Assembly (NCBI GenBank): GCA_017501355.1
Contig: JAFVXA010000039.1
Span: 62,001-126,000 of the forward strand
Length of the DNA: 64,000 nucleotides
Direction of reading: 5' to 3'
Source of the DNA: Oscillospiraceae bacterium
GTDB taxonomy: Bacteria; Bacillota; Clostridia; Oscillospirales; Oscillospiraceae
A model generated the notes under the pieces. The model ran no database searches. It had not been told where the DNA came from and worked only from the letters and a program-made list of their open reading frames with translations. Positions 43,111 through 51,638 of the stretch are shown here, in pieces. The position numbers were made by a program, and so were the translations under genes. Position 1 is the first letter of the stretch, and each line of letters starts with the position of its first letter.

Positions 43111-43461
43111 ATGTCCATTCCCGAAAAAATCAAAGGCTGGTTCAATAAGAATAAGAAATATGTGATCGCTGGCGGAACCGTGGTTTTAACCGTTGTCGGC
43201 ACAGGCATCGGCTATGTTCTTTTCAAGAACAAGAAGATATCCTTCCCGGAGTGGCTGAAGACGGCGTCTACGGAGGAGCTAAGGGAGACCTATGAAAAGC
43301 TGCGCCAGGAGTTCTGCAAAACAGGGTATAAGCCTGCTGGCATGGAACAGATCAGCCGTGAATTAGGAGATAGAGGCGCAAAAGAGTGGTTTGCGAAGCA
43401 TCCGCCCAATCTGGATCCTAATTTTAGATGGACTGACGCGAATAGGTGGGATAGAGACTAA
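43111..43461 (+). CDS. Small membrane hypothetical protein
   Basis: The 116-residue protein has one N-terminal span (about 17-38) flanked by lysines and a soluble C-terminal part with a helical stretch (TEELRETYEKLRQEF) and an aromatic tail. AGGAGGT precedes the ATG. It is the second gene of a two-gene unit with 42463-43092 and ends in a strong hairpin. Function not recognised. Confidence 0.65.
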   Translation: MSIPEKIKGWFNKNKKYVIAGGTVVLTVVGTGIGYVLFKNKKISFPEWLKTASTEELRETYEKLRQEFCKTGYKPAGMEQISRELGDRGAKEWFAKHPPNLDPNFRWTDANRWDRD

Positions 43462-43469
43462 AGAACGAA

Positions 43470-43510
43470 CCCCTCTGAGGGCCTTGTGGCTCCCAGAGGG
43501 GCGTTTTCTT
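43470..43510 (+). terminator. Terminator, inverted copy of the one at 49161
   Basis: CCCCTCTG...CAGAGGGG stem followed by CGTTTTCTT. The whole hairpin recurs in reverse orientation at 49161-49212, so the two bracket the CotH/VTC cluster. Confidence 0.85.
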
Positions 43511-43593
43511 GCTTAAATCCCGCGGATATTCTATTTTTACACATTGCAAATGAGAAGGAACAAGAGAAAGTGCGGGGAAGGGCAAGAGTGTTG

Positions 43594-45711
43594 TCAGTGC
43601 CGGTACTTCTTTGCAATTACCAAACCAACAAGAAGTACAGCAACAGAGACAGCTAACAACACCGCTGTGGACTCGTTTGATACAGCCTGTTTGTCTGCAT
43701 TCATCCCACCAGAAAACGGAAACCTCTCGCCTCCGGCCATCTGATTGCCCATGGATTCGGGCCTCATCATTTCTTCGGGGCGGTTTGTAGATGTTTGAGT
43801 TTCGCTACTTTCGGGTGTAGTTGGTGTTCTATCAAATGATTCAAGAGGATTTCCTATTGTACCGTCGGCGCTGGGCACCGGGATGGTTTCCACTGTGGGC
43901 GTATCTCCCGAAGGGGTACTTTGGTCTTCTACTCTTTGGTCGTTCTCTCTGTTAGACCTTCCTCCAGGCACATTGCCGCCGCGGCCGCCGCCCATACCCA
44001 TGGATCCCATGTCAGACAGGGTAAGGCTGGAAGCGTCAATCAAGGTGGAATTGTCCGTAGCCTGCCCATCATCTGTGGATGGGATCGTACCGCCAAGCTG
44101 GCCCTGTACACTTTCTTCTCTCAGAATGCAGAATTCACGCAGGGCAGTAACTCCGGCGTTGAACGCTTCGGTAGTATAGAATTTGGAAGGATCCTTTTCT
44201 ACATAGGGAGCAATCAGTGCGGAAGCCTCATCGATCATCGCTGCAACATCTACAGTTTCTAAAAACTCCGCAAAGTATTGGTGGTAGAGCTGCGTATATT
44301 TTTCGCTACTGAAGATCCAATCCACGATCGGACGGTCTCCGGAACCGGAAACGGAAAGCGGTGTGTCGATGGGATCATTGACTGCACTGCCTGCATCCTG
44401 TCCCTGGAATGTTCCGAAGGCCAGATTGTAGTCCCAGGGCAGCATGGAGAGCCTGCCGTTCTCTTCATACAGATAGTAGTTGTGGATCATGGAACCTGTA
44501 TAACTGTCGCCATTGACCACGAAGTTATGGACAACAAAGTACCGGAGCAACTGATCCATATCGAGCACACTCTCAATATCCTCACCCTCGCTGAGGGTCT
44601 TCAGCGACTGAATGAGCCGTGTCTGATCTGCATCAGTAACGGCGGTTTTAGCACTGGAGAAAATAGTGGAGTAGCTGTCCGGATCATCGTCGATATACTG
44701 CAGCTTAGTCTCGCTGGAACCCATACCGCGGCCACCGCCGCCCATACCACCCGGTTGATTTCCATTTGGCATAGCAGGAGGCTCAAAATCCCCTTGGCCT
44801 TCACCAAACATAGCTGAGGGGTCAAAACCTTCAGGCATCTGCATTCCGCCATTCTGAGGCAGAGAGGAGGGATCAAAGCCTTCAGGTAATTCCATATTTG
44901 CACCCTCTGTTGTAGAGGCGGGTCTGCCTTGCATTTGGGATTGATTTTGAGACTCTTGGTTAATCTCGTTCTGCTTGCCGTTTTCTGCCGGGGATCGGTT
45001 TTCTGTCCGATTCTGACCACGGAAATTCTCCATCTGGGAGAAATCAAAATCCTCCATGTTGAAATCTTTACCGTTGCCTCGACCGCCGCCGAAGTCCATG
45101 CTGTCCGGCTTATAGAGGTCTCCATAGTCGCTGCTGTAGTTGCGCTGCAGGAAGCTGTCTTCAATGGCTTCCACGGCCAGATACAGGCCCCAGTCCTCAC
45201 CGTTCACCGTGATATAGGCATAACTGCAGAGGGGTGCTGCAGCCCCAAATTCCCTCATCATCTGATAGGTCAGATAGTCCTTCATCATGGTGGAGTCCTG
45301 AATCAGGTTGTTTAGACTCAGCTTATCCAATCCGTGATAGCTCTTGGTGCTGTCGTACTGATCAAACTCGATCTTGAAACTGTAGCGGTCGCTGTTCATA
45401 GAGGCCACTGTACTCAAAGAGGTGTTTCCCTTGGCCCGGATTCCCACATCGCCATAGTTTTCGCCGTCAATCACCAAAGAGCACGCTGCGTATTCTTCGT
45501 TCTCACAGTTTTCTATGAAGCTGTCCCAATCATCCATCACGATATCGATCGTGTGGACTTTTGAGGTATCAAACAGCCGCGACTCATAGCCCATGACTTT
45601 GGAAACTGCTTGGAGCCCAAACGCTTCACCATTCATAAACAGGGCACACAGTACGATAGCAAGGAGCGCAGCCACAAGACAGATTTTATCAATATGCTTG
45701 TGCGTTGACAT
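43594..45711 (-). CDS. CotH kinase family protein
   Basis: The 705-residue protein has an N-terminal signal/anchor (residues 8-30), a CotH domain (VHTIDIVMDDWDSFIENC at the start, GIRAKGNTSL, later VHNFVVNGDSYTGSM and LPWDYNLAFGTF), low-complexity Gly/Met/Pro-rich insertions, and a C-terminal membrane span ending KKYRH. CotH proteins are secreted protein kinases; outside spores they often sit with VTC and DUF4956 genes, as here. It is the last gene of a three-gene operon. The extracellular substrate is unknown. Confidence 0.88.
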   Translation of the reverse strand: MSTHKHIDKICLVAALLAIVLCALFMNGEAFGLQAVSKVMGYESRLFDTSKVHTIDIVMDDWDSFIENCENEEYAACSLVIDGENYGDVGIRAKGNTSLSTVASMNSDRYSFKIEFDQYDSTKSYHGLDKLSLNNLIQDSTMMKDYLTYQMMREFGAAAPLCSYAYITVNGEDWGLYLAVEAIEDSFLQRNYSSDYGDLYKPDSMDFGGGRGNGKDFNMEDFDFSQMENFRGQNRTENRSPAENGKQNEINQESQNQSQMQGRPASTTEGANMELPEGFDPSSLPQNGGMQMPEGFDPSAMFGEGQGDFEPPAMPNGNQPGGMGGGGRGMGSSETKLQYIDDDPDSYSTIFSSAKTAVTDADQTRLIQSLKTLSEGEDIESVLDMDQLLRYFVVHNFVVNGDSYTGSMIHNYYLYEENGRLSMLPWDYNLAFGTFQGQDAGSAVNDPIDTPLSVSGSGDRPIVDWIFSSEKYTQLYHQYFAEFLETVDVAAMIDEASALIAPYVEKDPSKFYTTEAFNAGVTALREFCILREESVQGQLGGTIPSTDDGQATDNSTLIDASSLTLSDMGSMGMGGGRGGNVPGGRSNRENDQRVEDQSTPSGDTPTVETIPVPSADGTIGNPLESFDRTPTTPESSETQTSTNRPEEMMRPESMGNQMAGGERFPFSGGMNADKQAVSNESTAVLLAVSVAVLLVGLVIAKKYRH

Positions 45712-45721
45712 TGTGGCCTCC

Positions 45722-46393
45722 TTAACCCATGTAATCGCCGTTGTAGCTCACCAAGACTGCGCTATGTATACCGGTCATATCAGCAAGAGTGTTAATGAAA
45801 TCCGTGTTGTCGCTCTTCAGGCGGATTTCCAGATTCAGCTCCACTTCGCCCTTCTGAGCAGTTTTGCTCTTGACTACGCAGCGCTGTGTCTGGTTTTTCA
45901 GGAAATCCATGGCGTTTGTTTCGCTGGTATGATCGGCACAGCGAACGACAACGATGTAGGGATTTACATGAGATTTCTGGTTGGCAAAGACAAGCAGAAC
46001 AATGCCGATGACCACGCTGCCGATGACGGCCAGAGGGATCATGCCGGCGGCCAGAACGATACCCACAGCGATGGACCAGAAGAGGAAAGCGATGTCCAGA
46101 GGCTCCTTGATGGCGGTGCGGAAGCGGACGATGGACAGAGCACCCACCATACCGAGGGACAGCACCACATTGCTGGTGACTGCCAGAATCACAAGGGTGG
46201 TGATCATGGTCAGAGCAACCAGAGTGACACTGAAGCTGGAGGAATACATGACGCCCGAGAAGGTCTTTTTATAGATCATGAAGATAAACAGACCCAGACA
46301 GAAGGCAAGGACAAGGGCGATGCCCATATCCAGCAGACTGATGCTGGTCACATTCTCCAGAAAGCTGGATTTGAAGATATCATTGAAAGTCAT
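45722..46393 (-). CDS. DUF4956 membrane protein
   Basis: The 223-residue protein has three to four membrane spans in residues 20-135, including a LSLGMVGALSIVRFRTAIKE signature, then a soluble C-terminal ferredoxin-like domain. This matches DUF4956, which accompanies VTC-domain and CotH proteins in many Firmicutes. It may form a membrane complex with the VTC polymerase. AAAGGAG precedes the ATG at 46393; 10 bases separate it from cotH. Confidence 0.88.
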   Translation of the reverse strand: MTFNDIFKSSFLENVTSISLLDMGIALVLAFCLGLFIFMIYKKTFSGVMYSSSFSVTLVALTMITTLVILAVTSNVVLSLGMVGALSIVRFRTAIKEPLDIAFLFWSIAVGIVLAAGMIPLAVIGSVVIGIVLLVFANQKSHVNPYIVVVRCADHTSETNAMDFLKNQTQRCVVKSKTAQKGEVELNLEIRLKSDNTDFINTLADMTGIHSAVLVSYNGDYMG

Positions 46394-46413
46394 AGTGAAA
46401 ACTCCTTTTTATT

Positions 46414-47085
46414 TCAGCCGTAGATCCGGCAAATTGCGTATTTAGAAAAAGCAGAGGTTCTGCGCCCGTTCAGTTGTACAGCGTCCCGTATCACAGAGGG
46501 AAGATACTCATCCCATTTCACCTCTAAAATGATGGGTTCATTACCCGCCGGGATCGTGACACAGTCCGGATTTAGAAAATCCGTGCAGTTCAGGCCTGTG
46601 CGAATATCGTAGTCCAGCGTGACCCGTACATTTCCAGGGCCGTATACGAAGGGCTCCCGGGTATAGTCCACAATGGTCTTGGGGCGCAATCCCTGCGTCT
46701 GCATTTTGGAATACAGCTCCTGCACCAACGGACGCCCGGAATCCAACATCCAGTCCAATTCTCCGTCCACGATGGCTTGGGCCTCCTGGGCAGTCAGCAC
46801 TGCGCTCTGCTTATTACCCAACCCATTCCATTTGCTCTTTTTCTCCAGATGGATCAAAGAGGGATCGTGATCGTAGTATCGGATCCTGAACTTTTCCCGG
46901 CAGTTAACGCCGTCTATCTTTTCCCGCAGCGCTTTGTCGGACAGATTATCAAAATAGAGGCTACGGATGAAATATGAGCCATCAACAGCATGAGGATCGG
47001 GTTTTGCCACCGCCCGAAGCCGCTGGCGTATTGCGATCATGTCGGAGAAATTGATCTCATGCTTCCATTCATGGCGAAAGTCCAA
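46414..47085 (-). CDS. VTC-domain polyphosphate polymerase-like protein
   Basis: The 223-residue protein is a VTC tunnel domain with basic and acidic strand residues (RHEWKHEI, YFIRSLYFDN, REKFRIRYY, HLEKKSKWNG, EVKWDEYLP). Yeast Vtc4 makes polyphosphate from ATP with this fold; bacterial members are assumed to make polyphosphate or a related polymer. It starts at TTG 47085 after AAAGGAG and leads the operon VTC-DUF4956-CotH. It reads divergently from a response regulator across a symmetrical control region. Confidence 0.88.
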   Translation of the reverse strand: MDFRHEWKHEINFSDMIAIRQRLRAVAKPDPHAVDGSYFIRSLYFDNLSDKALREKIDGVNCREKFRIRYYDHDPSLIHLEKKSKWNGLGNKQSAVLTAQEAQAIVDGELDWMLDSGRPLVQELYSKMQTQGLRPKTIVDYTREPFVYGPGNVRVTLDYDIRTGLNCTDFLNPDCVTIPAGNEPIILEVKWDEYLPSVIRDAVQLNGRRTSAFSKYAICRIYG

Positions 47086-47141
47086 ATTGTTTCACTCCTT
47101 TCTGCGCGTTTCGCTTGCTGCACTGTTAGGATATAATGCGA

Positions 47142-47220
47142 GGCTGAAGTATCTCTGAAAGACTACCCGCGCCGTTTGTGAACGATTTGTGAAATCTGTT
47201 TTTTCAGAGATGTTTCAGCC
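47142..47220. promoter_or_regulatory. Symmetrical operator between VTC operon and two-component genes
   Basis: A 19-bp inverted repeat with two mismatches (GGCTGAAGTATCTCTGAAA at 47142-47160 and its partner at 47202-47220) encloses two direct copies of TTTGTGAA with an 11-bp period (47175 and 47186). An 11-bp direct repeat is the usual footprint of an OmpR-type regulator dimer. TATAAT lies at 47232 for the plus-strand promoter, and a TTATAT lies on the opposite side. Probably the joint operator bound by the adjacent response regulator. Confidence 0.65.
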
Positions 47221-47277
47221 ATTTGGCGTATTATAATGTTGATGAACAATATCTTCCTCACGAGCAAGGAGTGCAAT

Positions 47278-47952
47278 ATGAAGATTTTGATTATAGAGGA
47301 CGAAAAACTGCTGGCCGAATCTCTCAAAACCCTTTTGGAACTGAAAGGTTTCGAAGTAGAAGTGGTCTACGACGGCGAGGATGGCGCGGAATATGCCGAG
47401 ACCGGCATTTATGACCTGCTCATCATGGATGTGATGATGCCGAAACTCAACGGCTATCAAGTCGCCCGCCAAGTGCGTGCCCACCGGGTCACAACGCCGA
47501 TTCTGATGCTGACAGCAAAGGGTGAGGTACAAGATCGCATTGAGGGTTTGAATGCTGGAGCAGACTATTACCTGACAAAACCCTTTGACAACATGGAGCT
47601 GCTTGCCTGTATCAATGCGCTCCTGCGCCGACAAGGAGCACAAGTGGATATTCTGCAGTACGGCAACACGACCTTGGATCTGACCGGTTATGTGCTGAGC
47701 ACAGAGAAAAACAGTATTCGTCTTTCTTCGAAAGAGTTCGATGTTATGCGCCGCCTGATGCAGTTTCAGGGGCGGAGCATACGAAAGGATGTGCTGCTCA
47801 CCCAAGTCTGGGGATTCGAGTCTAACGCCACAGAGAACAATGTGGAGGCCTATGTAGGGTTTCTCCGCAAGAAGCTCAAGAGCATTGGCTCCGATCTGAA
47901 AATTGAGTCCATTCGGCTGCTTGGTTACCATCTGGAGGTGATGGAGTCGTGA
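47278..47952 (+). CDS. OmpR-family response regulator
   Basis: The 224-residue protein has a receiver domain (acidic pair at 7-8, phospho-acceptor Asp51 in IMDVMMPKLNG, Lys in LTKPFD) and an OmpR-type winged helix (about 125-222: LSSKEFDVMRRLMQ...VEAYVGFLRKKL). ATG 47278 follows AAGGAG; an in-frame ATG at 47236 has no such site. Its stop overlaps the GTG of the kinase gene. It probably binds the symmetrical operator upstream and controls both its own operon and the CotH cluster. Confidence 0.92.
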   Translation: MKILIIEDEKLLAESLKTLLELKGFEVEVVYDGEDGAEYAETGIYDLLIMDVMMPKLNGYQVARQVRAHRVTTPILMLTAKGEVQDRIEGLNAGADYYLTKPFDNMELLACINALLRRQGAQVDILQYGNTTLDLTGYVLSTEKNSIRLSSKEFDVMRRLMQFQGRSIRKDVLLTQVWGFESNATENNVEAYVGFLRKKLKSIGSDLKIESIRLLGYHLEVMES

Positions 47953-49160
47953 TTAAACGCCTGAGAATCAAATTTGTTTGCATCAACATGGTGATCGTCA
48001 CGGCCATGCTCTGTGTTATTTTCGGTTTGGTCCTGCACTTTACCAGCGCAAGCATGGAAAGAGACAGCGTTGAAATGATGCAGTCGGTGGCAATGTCTAC
48101 CCATAAGCCCGGAGTACCCGGTAAGCATGTTCCGGGATTTCCGTTGCCTCACTTCATCCTTCAACTTACTCCAGGAGGAGAATGGGCAGTCTCTAACAGC
48201 GGTAACTATGACTTAACCGATCCTGCGTTGCTAACGGAGTTGATTGAGCTTTCCTCCACACAGAAGTCCGGTGTTCTGAAAGAATATGGTCTTCGCTTCA
48301 TGCGGGTCACAACGCCTACTACACAGCGCATCGTGTTTGCTGATATGTCACAGGAAATCAGCATGATGAATAATCTTTTGCAAAACTGCCTGCTCATCGG
48401 TGCAGTTAGTTTCATCGTTTTCCTGATCATCAGCATTCTGTTGGCCCGATGGGCGGTAAAGCCGGTGGAATCGGCGTGGGAGCAGCAGAGACAGTTTGTG
48501 GCCGATGCCTCGCATGAATTGAAAACACCCCTGACGGTGATTCTCAGCAATGCCCAGATGCTCTCCGGAAACGGGGAGGATCCGGAACTCCGAGAGAAAT
48601 TGACATCAAATATTCTGACGGTATCTCAGCAGATGAAGGATCTGGTAATGAAACTCCTGAACTCTGCGCAGGTGGATCAGGGGATTGGAACAATGGAGTT
48701 CTCTATATTTAATCTCAGCGACACGGTTTCCAACGCCATGCTGCCCTTTGACTCCATTTTCTATGAGCAGGAAAAGGAACTGGACAGCGATATCCAGGAT
48801 AATATCCTGATTCGGGGCAGCCAGTCTCATCTGGTGCAGGTGATTGACATTCTGCTGGACAATGCTCAGAAATACGGAAACGAACATGGCCATACATGGG
48901 TATCACTGAAGCGACAAGGCACAAAGTATTGTCTGCTGACTGTTGCCAATGAAGGAGCTCCGCTGTCTGCCCGGGAGCGCAAAGATATTTTTAAGCGTTT
49001 CTATCGAGCCGATACTGCACGAGAGCGGACGGGCAGCTACGGATTGGGACTTTCCATAGCAGAAGGCATCGTAAAAGCACACAAGGAAAATATTTGGGTA
49101 GAGAGCAACAGTGGGATCAACACCTTCGCAATTCAACTGCCTGTTACAACTGAAGGCTAA
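47949..49160 (+). CDS. Sensor histidine kinase
   Basis: The 403-residue kinase has two membrane spans (about 8-32 and 146-166) around a 110-residue extracellular domain. Then come a short HAMP-like linker, HisKA with His189 in ADASHELKTPL, and a HATPase domain with N-box LLDNAQKYG, FKRFYRADTAR and GSYGLGLSIAEG. It starts at GTG 47949 overlapping the regulator stop. The extracellular sensor has no recognised fold. Location next to CotH/DUF4956/VTC suggests control of that cluster. Confidence 0.92.
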   Translation: MIKRLRIKFVCINMVIVTAMLCVIFGLVLHFTSASMERDSVEMMQSVAMSTHKPGVPGKHVPGFPLPHFILQLTPGGEWAVSNSGNYDLTDPALLTELIELSSTQKSGVLKEYGLRFMRVTTPTTQRIVFADMSQEISMMNNLLQNCLLIGAVSFIVFLIISILLARWAVKPVESAWEQQRQFVADASHELKTPLTVILSNAQMLSGNGEDPELREKLTSNILTVSQQMKDLVMKLLNSAQVDQGIGTMEFSIFNLSDTVSNAMLPFDSIFYEQEKELDSDIQDNILIRGSQSHLVQVIDILLDNAQKYGNEHGHTWVSLKRQGTKYCLLTVANEGAPLSARERKDIFKRFYRADTARERTGSYGLGLSIAEGIVKAHKENIWVESNSGINTFAIQLPVTTEG

Positions 49161-49212
49161 TAAAAACGCCCCTCTGGGAGCCATTTGAGGGCCCTCAGAG
49201 GGGTTGTTGTTT
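49161..49212 (+). terminator. Terminator, inverted copy of 43470-43510
   Basis: CCCCTCTGGGAGCC...CAGAGGGG stem (49169-49203) followed by TTGTTGTTT. It directly follows the kinase stop codon. Confidence 0.85.
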
Positions 49213-49229
49213 CGCGGGTATGAGATGTC

Positions 49230-49245
49230 GGCCTCAACGAAGGAA
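49230..49245 (-). repeat. Island motif copy at the 3' end of the SLOG gene
   Basis: GGCCTCAACGAAGGAA; on the minus strand it contains the SLOG gene's stop codon. Confidence 0.65.
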
Positions 49246-49743
49246 AGTATCGCTGGCCACATTGTAAATCTCAAGATGGTTCCGTTGCGCATATCTAACA
49301 CACTGGCCGGTGCCACTGCGGCTCTGGCGCTCGTCGTAGTAACAGATTAAGGCGCTTGAACCATCAACCATTTTCTTATTCCGTTCCAAAAACGCACTAT
49401 TGCTGGCCTTGTCGGCGGGTACAGTGTAGACCAGCTTATCGAGCTGCGGGATCAGAGCTGCGTATTCTTCGCGTTGGGCGAGCGTCCACTTAGAGTCATA
49501 ACCGGGGAAGGGGAAGACACCAATGATCCGCAGGTGCGGATATTCTTCTTTTAATCTCAGCAGAAGCCGAAGCGCCATTAAATCGTAACCCAGAGCGCCG
49601 CCGACCGCCGCATAGCGATAGCCGCGAGTGAGCAGCATATGGATCATATCTTCGGTACGACGCTGGATCTTCAGAAGATCATGGTCGGGAATGTTCCTGT
49701 GACCGCTAAAACAGAAAGTTTTTTCTCGCATTATTGACATCAT
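49234..49743 (-). CDS. SLOG-family (YpsA-like) nucleotide-binding protein
   Basis: The 169-residue protein has the SLOG Rossmann pattern: CFSGHR at the N-terminus, a GGALGYDLMALRLLLRL loop-helix, then FPFPGYD and a RNKKMVDGSSALICYYDE helix-strand. YpsA-type proteins bind NAD- or ADP-ribose-like ligands and act in cell division or stress; related SLOG proteins serve as nucleotide sensors in defence systems. It reads divergently from a small XRE regulator across a palindrome-rich 100 bp, which suggests a controlled two-gene module. Confidence 0.82.
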   Translation of the reverse strand: MMSIMREKTFCFSGHRNIPDHDLLKIQRRTEDMIHMLLTRGYRYAAVGGALGYDLMALRLLLRLKEEYPHLRIIGVFPFPGYDSKWTLAQREEYAALIPQLDKLVYTVPADKASNSAFLERNKKMVDGSSALICYYDERQSRSGTGQCVRYAQRNHLEIYNVASDTFLR

Positions 49744-49753
49744 CTCACTCTTA

Positions 49754-49842
49754 GACCAGTATCGCGGTCAATATTTGAGAAAAGAATATCATACACTAAC
49801 CTCAGTTGCAACCAATACTGGTCAATGCGAGGAGTGTATGAT
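49754..49842. promoter_or_regulatory. Nested inverted repeats in the SLOG/XRE divergent region
   Basis: GACCAGTAT (49754-49762) is repeated inverted as ATACTGGTC (49815-49823). ATCATACACT (49788-49797) is repeated inverted as AGTGTATGAT (49833-49842), just ahead of the XRE start. These are plausible operators for the XRE protein. Confidence 0.55.
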
Positions 49843-49844
49843 CC

Positions 49845-50087
49845 ATGGATGAGCAGAAAATCAGAAGAGATCTGAATATGGGCACTAACCTACGCCGGCT
49901 GCGTTTGGAGGCCAAAATCTCTCAAGAAAAGCTCTGCGCGGAGCTGCAGCGCCGCGGCGTGGACATTGGTAGAAGTACCTATGAGAAGTATGAAGCCGGT
50001 GAACTGAACATTCGGGCCAGTGTCATCGTGGAGCTGAAGAAGTTCTACAACTGTGCATACGATGAGTTCTTCGCTGGGCTGGAATAA
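49845..50087 (+). CDS. XRE-family helix-turn-helix regulator
   Basis: The 80-residue protein is a single HTH_3 domain (GTNLRRLRLEAKISQEKLCAELQ, then RSTYEKYEAGE). It is probably a dimeric repressor of itself and the divergent SLOG gene, with the palindromes between them as operators (inference). Length is that of minimal XRE regulators. A terminator follows 8 bases after the stop. Confidence 0.88.
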   Translation: MDEQKIRRDLNMGTNLRRLRLEAKISQEKLCAELQRRGVDIGRSTYEKYEAGELNIRASVIVELKKFYNCAYDEFFAGLE

Positions 50088-50094
50088 AACTATG

Positions 50095-50121
50095 GAGCAG
50101 GGGAGTACCCCTGCTCTTTTT
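50095..50121 (+). terminator. Terminator of the XRE gene
   Basis: GAGCAGGGG / CCCCTGCTC stem with TTTTT, closely related to the one at 42229. Confidence 0.9.
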
Positions 50122-50142
50122 CATGCTCTCTGTTTAGGTTAA

Positions 50143-50171
50143 TTGTGTGCTAATTGGAACTGTGATAGAAT
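50143..50171 (+). promoter_or_regulatory. Promoter of the PIN-domain gene
   Basis: TTGTGT (50143-50148), 17 bases, TAGAAT (50166-50171). Confidence 0.5.
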
Positions 50172-50206
50172 GGCATTGACCACTCTCGTTGAAGGAGATA
50201 GAGAAA

Positions 50207-51352
50207 ATGGGAAAACAGATTTCGGCTGTGCTGATTGATACTTCTGCGTATGACAATAGGCAGTGTGATTTTTCAGGGTTTACTTCGGTGATGATCCCGA
50301 CATTCCTCACCTTGTTGGAAAACAATCGTATTCCGGTTCTCGGTCATCCTATTTTGAGCAATGAGGTGCGTAAGCACATAAAAGGATCACAAATTCTGGA
50401 ACGAGTTCAGGAACTAAACAAATCCATCAAACACTGCAAAGGGGTAATGTCCTCGTTCGGTATTTCTCCAGAGGATCTCCTGGATCAGATGGATATTTGC
50501 CGGGTTGAAAAGACCCTTTTAGATGCCTATGAAGAATTTGGTCGCCGGTTTATTATGCTCCCGTATGTGGATGCGCAGGAGATTTTTGAAGATTACTTCA
50601 ACACAAATCCGCCCTTCTCTGAAAACGGAAAGAAAAAATCCGAATTTCCAGATGCTTTTGTTTTGAAGGGACTTCTTAGGTACTGCGAAGAACACACTGA
50701 TGCACAGATTCTGGTTGTGAGCAATGACTCCGACTGGAAATCAACATTGGACACAAGCCCGCAAATCAATCTGGTTGACACACTCAAAGATGCACTGGTT
50801 TTTCTGTGGCCTCAGCTTAGCGATAAGACAGAGTTTGTCGCACAACTCTGGTCTGCAATAATACCGGAAATAATGGTTGAAATCGGTTCTGCCGCCGAAC
50901 GCGAAGCGTTTAGCCTGGATGGTATTGACGAATTAGAAGATATTGAGGTTTCCAATATCCGTGCTACCAGTATGATTAGCGACATGACGCCTCTGGAGAT
51001 TACAGAGGACTCTGCGCTTATACATATAACCGCTGCTCTCTCTGTTGATGGCGTTGCAGAATACTTTGATGAAAGCCGCTCTTACTGGGATAAGGAAGAT
51101 CATATCTATTATTTCAAGGCGTATTCGCGGATGACTTTTAAGGATGCATCTGCTGAAGTTGAGTGTGAGGTACGGCTGGGTTTTCCGCCCGATGGCAGCA
51201 TGAAACCGGTTGAGATCAAGGATGTTAATATCATCAACAAATGGGACATCTGCATTGATGTGAGCGATGCAGAGACGGAGGAAGAAGATATAACCGACTA
51301 CGGTGAAGACGATTGGTACGAAGAGCAGGCCATGCACCATTCTGCTAAATGA
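50207..51352 (+). CDS. PIN-domain protein (DUF4935-like)
   Basis: The 381-residue protein has an N-terminal PIN nuclease domain: VLIDTSAYD (first Asp), later EFPDAFVLKGLLRY and VVSNDSDWKS supplying further acidic metal ligands (about residues 5-185). A C-terminal region of unknown fold ends in a very acidic tail. PIN proteins cleave RNA; this long version resembles standalone PIN_4/DUF4935 proteins found in defence islands rather than VapC toxins, and no antitoxin is adjacent. GAAGGAGA precedes ATG 50207. It lies just upstream of a type I restriction system. Confidence 0.78.
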   Translation: MGKQISAVLIDTSAYDNRQCDFSGFTSVMIPTFLTLLENNRIPVLGHPILSNEVRKHIKGSQILERVQELNKSIKHCKGVMSSFGISPEDLLDQMDICRVEKTLLDAYEEFGRRFIMLPYVDAQEIFEDYFNTNPPFSENGKKKSEFPDAFVLKGLLRYCEEHTDAQILVVSNDSDWKSTLDTSPQINLVDTLKDALVFLWPQLSDKTEFVAQLWSAIIPEIMVEIGSAAEREAFSLDGIDELEDIEVSNIRATSMISDMTPLEITEDSALIHITAALSVDGVAEYFDESRSYWDKEDHIYYFKAYSRMTFKDASAEVECEVRLGFPPDGSMKPVEIKDVNIINKWDICIDVSDAETEEEDITDYGEDDWYEEQAMHHSAK

Positions 51353-51395
51353 TGCAGCTTCTCCTAGAGATGGTGTAAGTCTGCAATTTAACTTT

Positions 51396-51423
51396 AAGAC
51401 CCGTCAAAATGGCGGGTCTTTCT
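51396..51423 (+). terminator. Terminator of the PIN-domain gene
   Basis: AAGACCCG / CGGGTCTT stem with a T run. Confidence 0.85.
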
Positions 51424-51638
51424 CTTGCTTTGTTCCGCTAAACCCCAGTTTTCCCTCATAGAAACGGCAGAGAACCGAAGAAAGGGGAGAGGGCAAGAGG
51501 CAGGGGAGGGGCTCTATATTTTCAGTTGTAAATTTCATCAAAAAATTGTATACTGATATCAGATATTTCTACAAAAACCTGCGTATTGTTATATAGAGAA
51601 ATTGCTTGGTTTCTTATAGAAGCAGAAAGGAAAAGACC

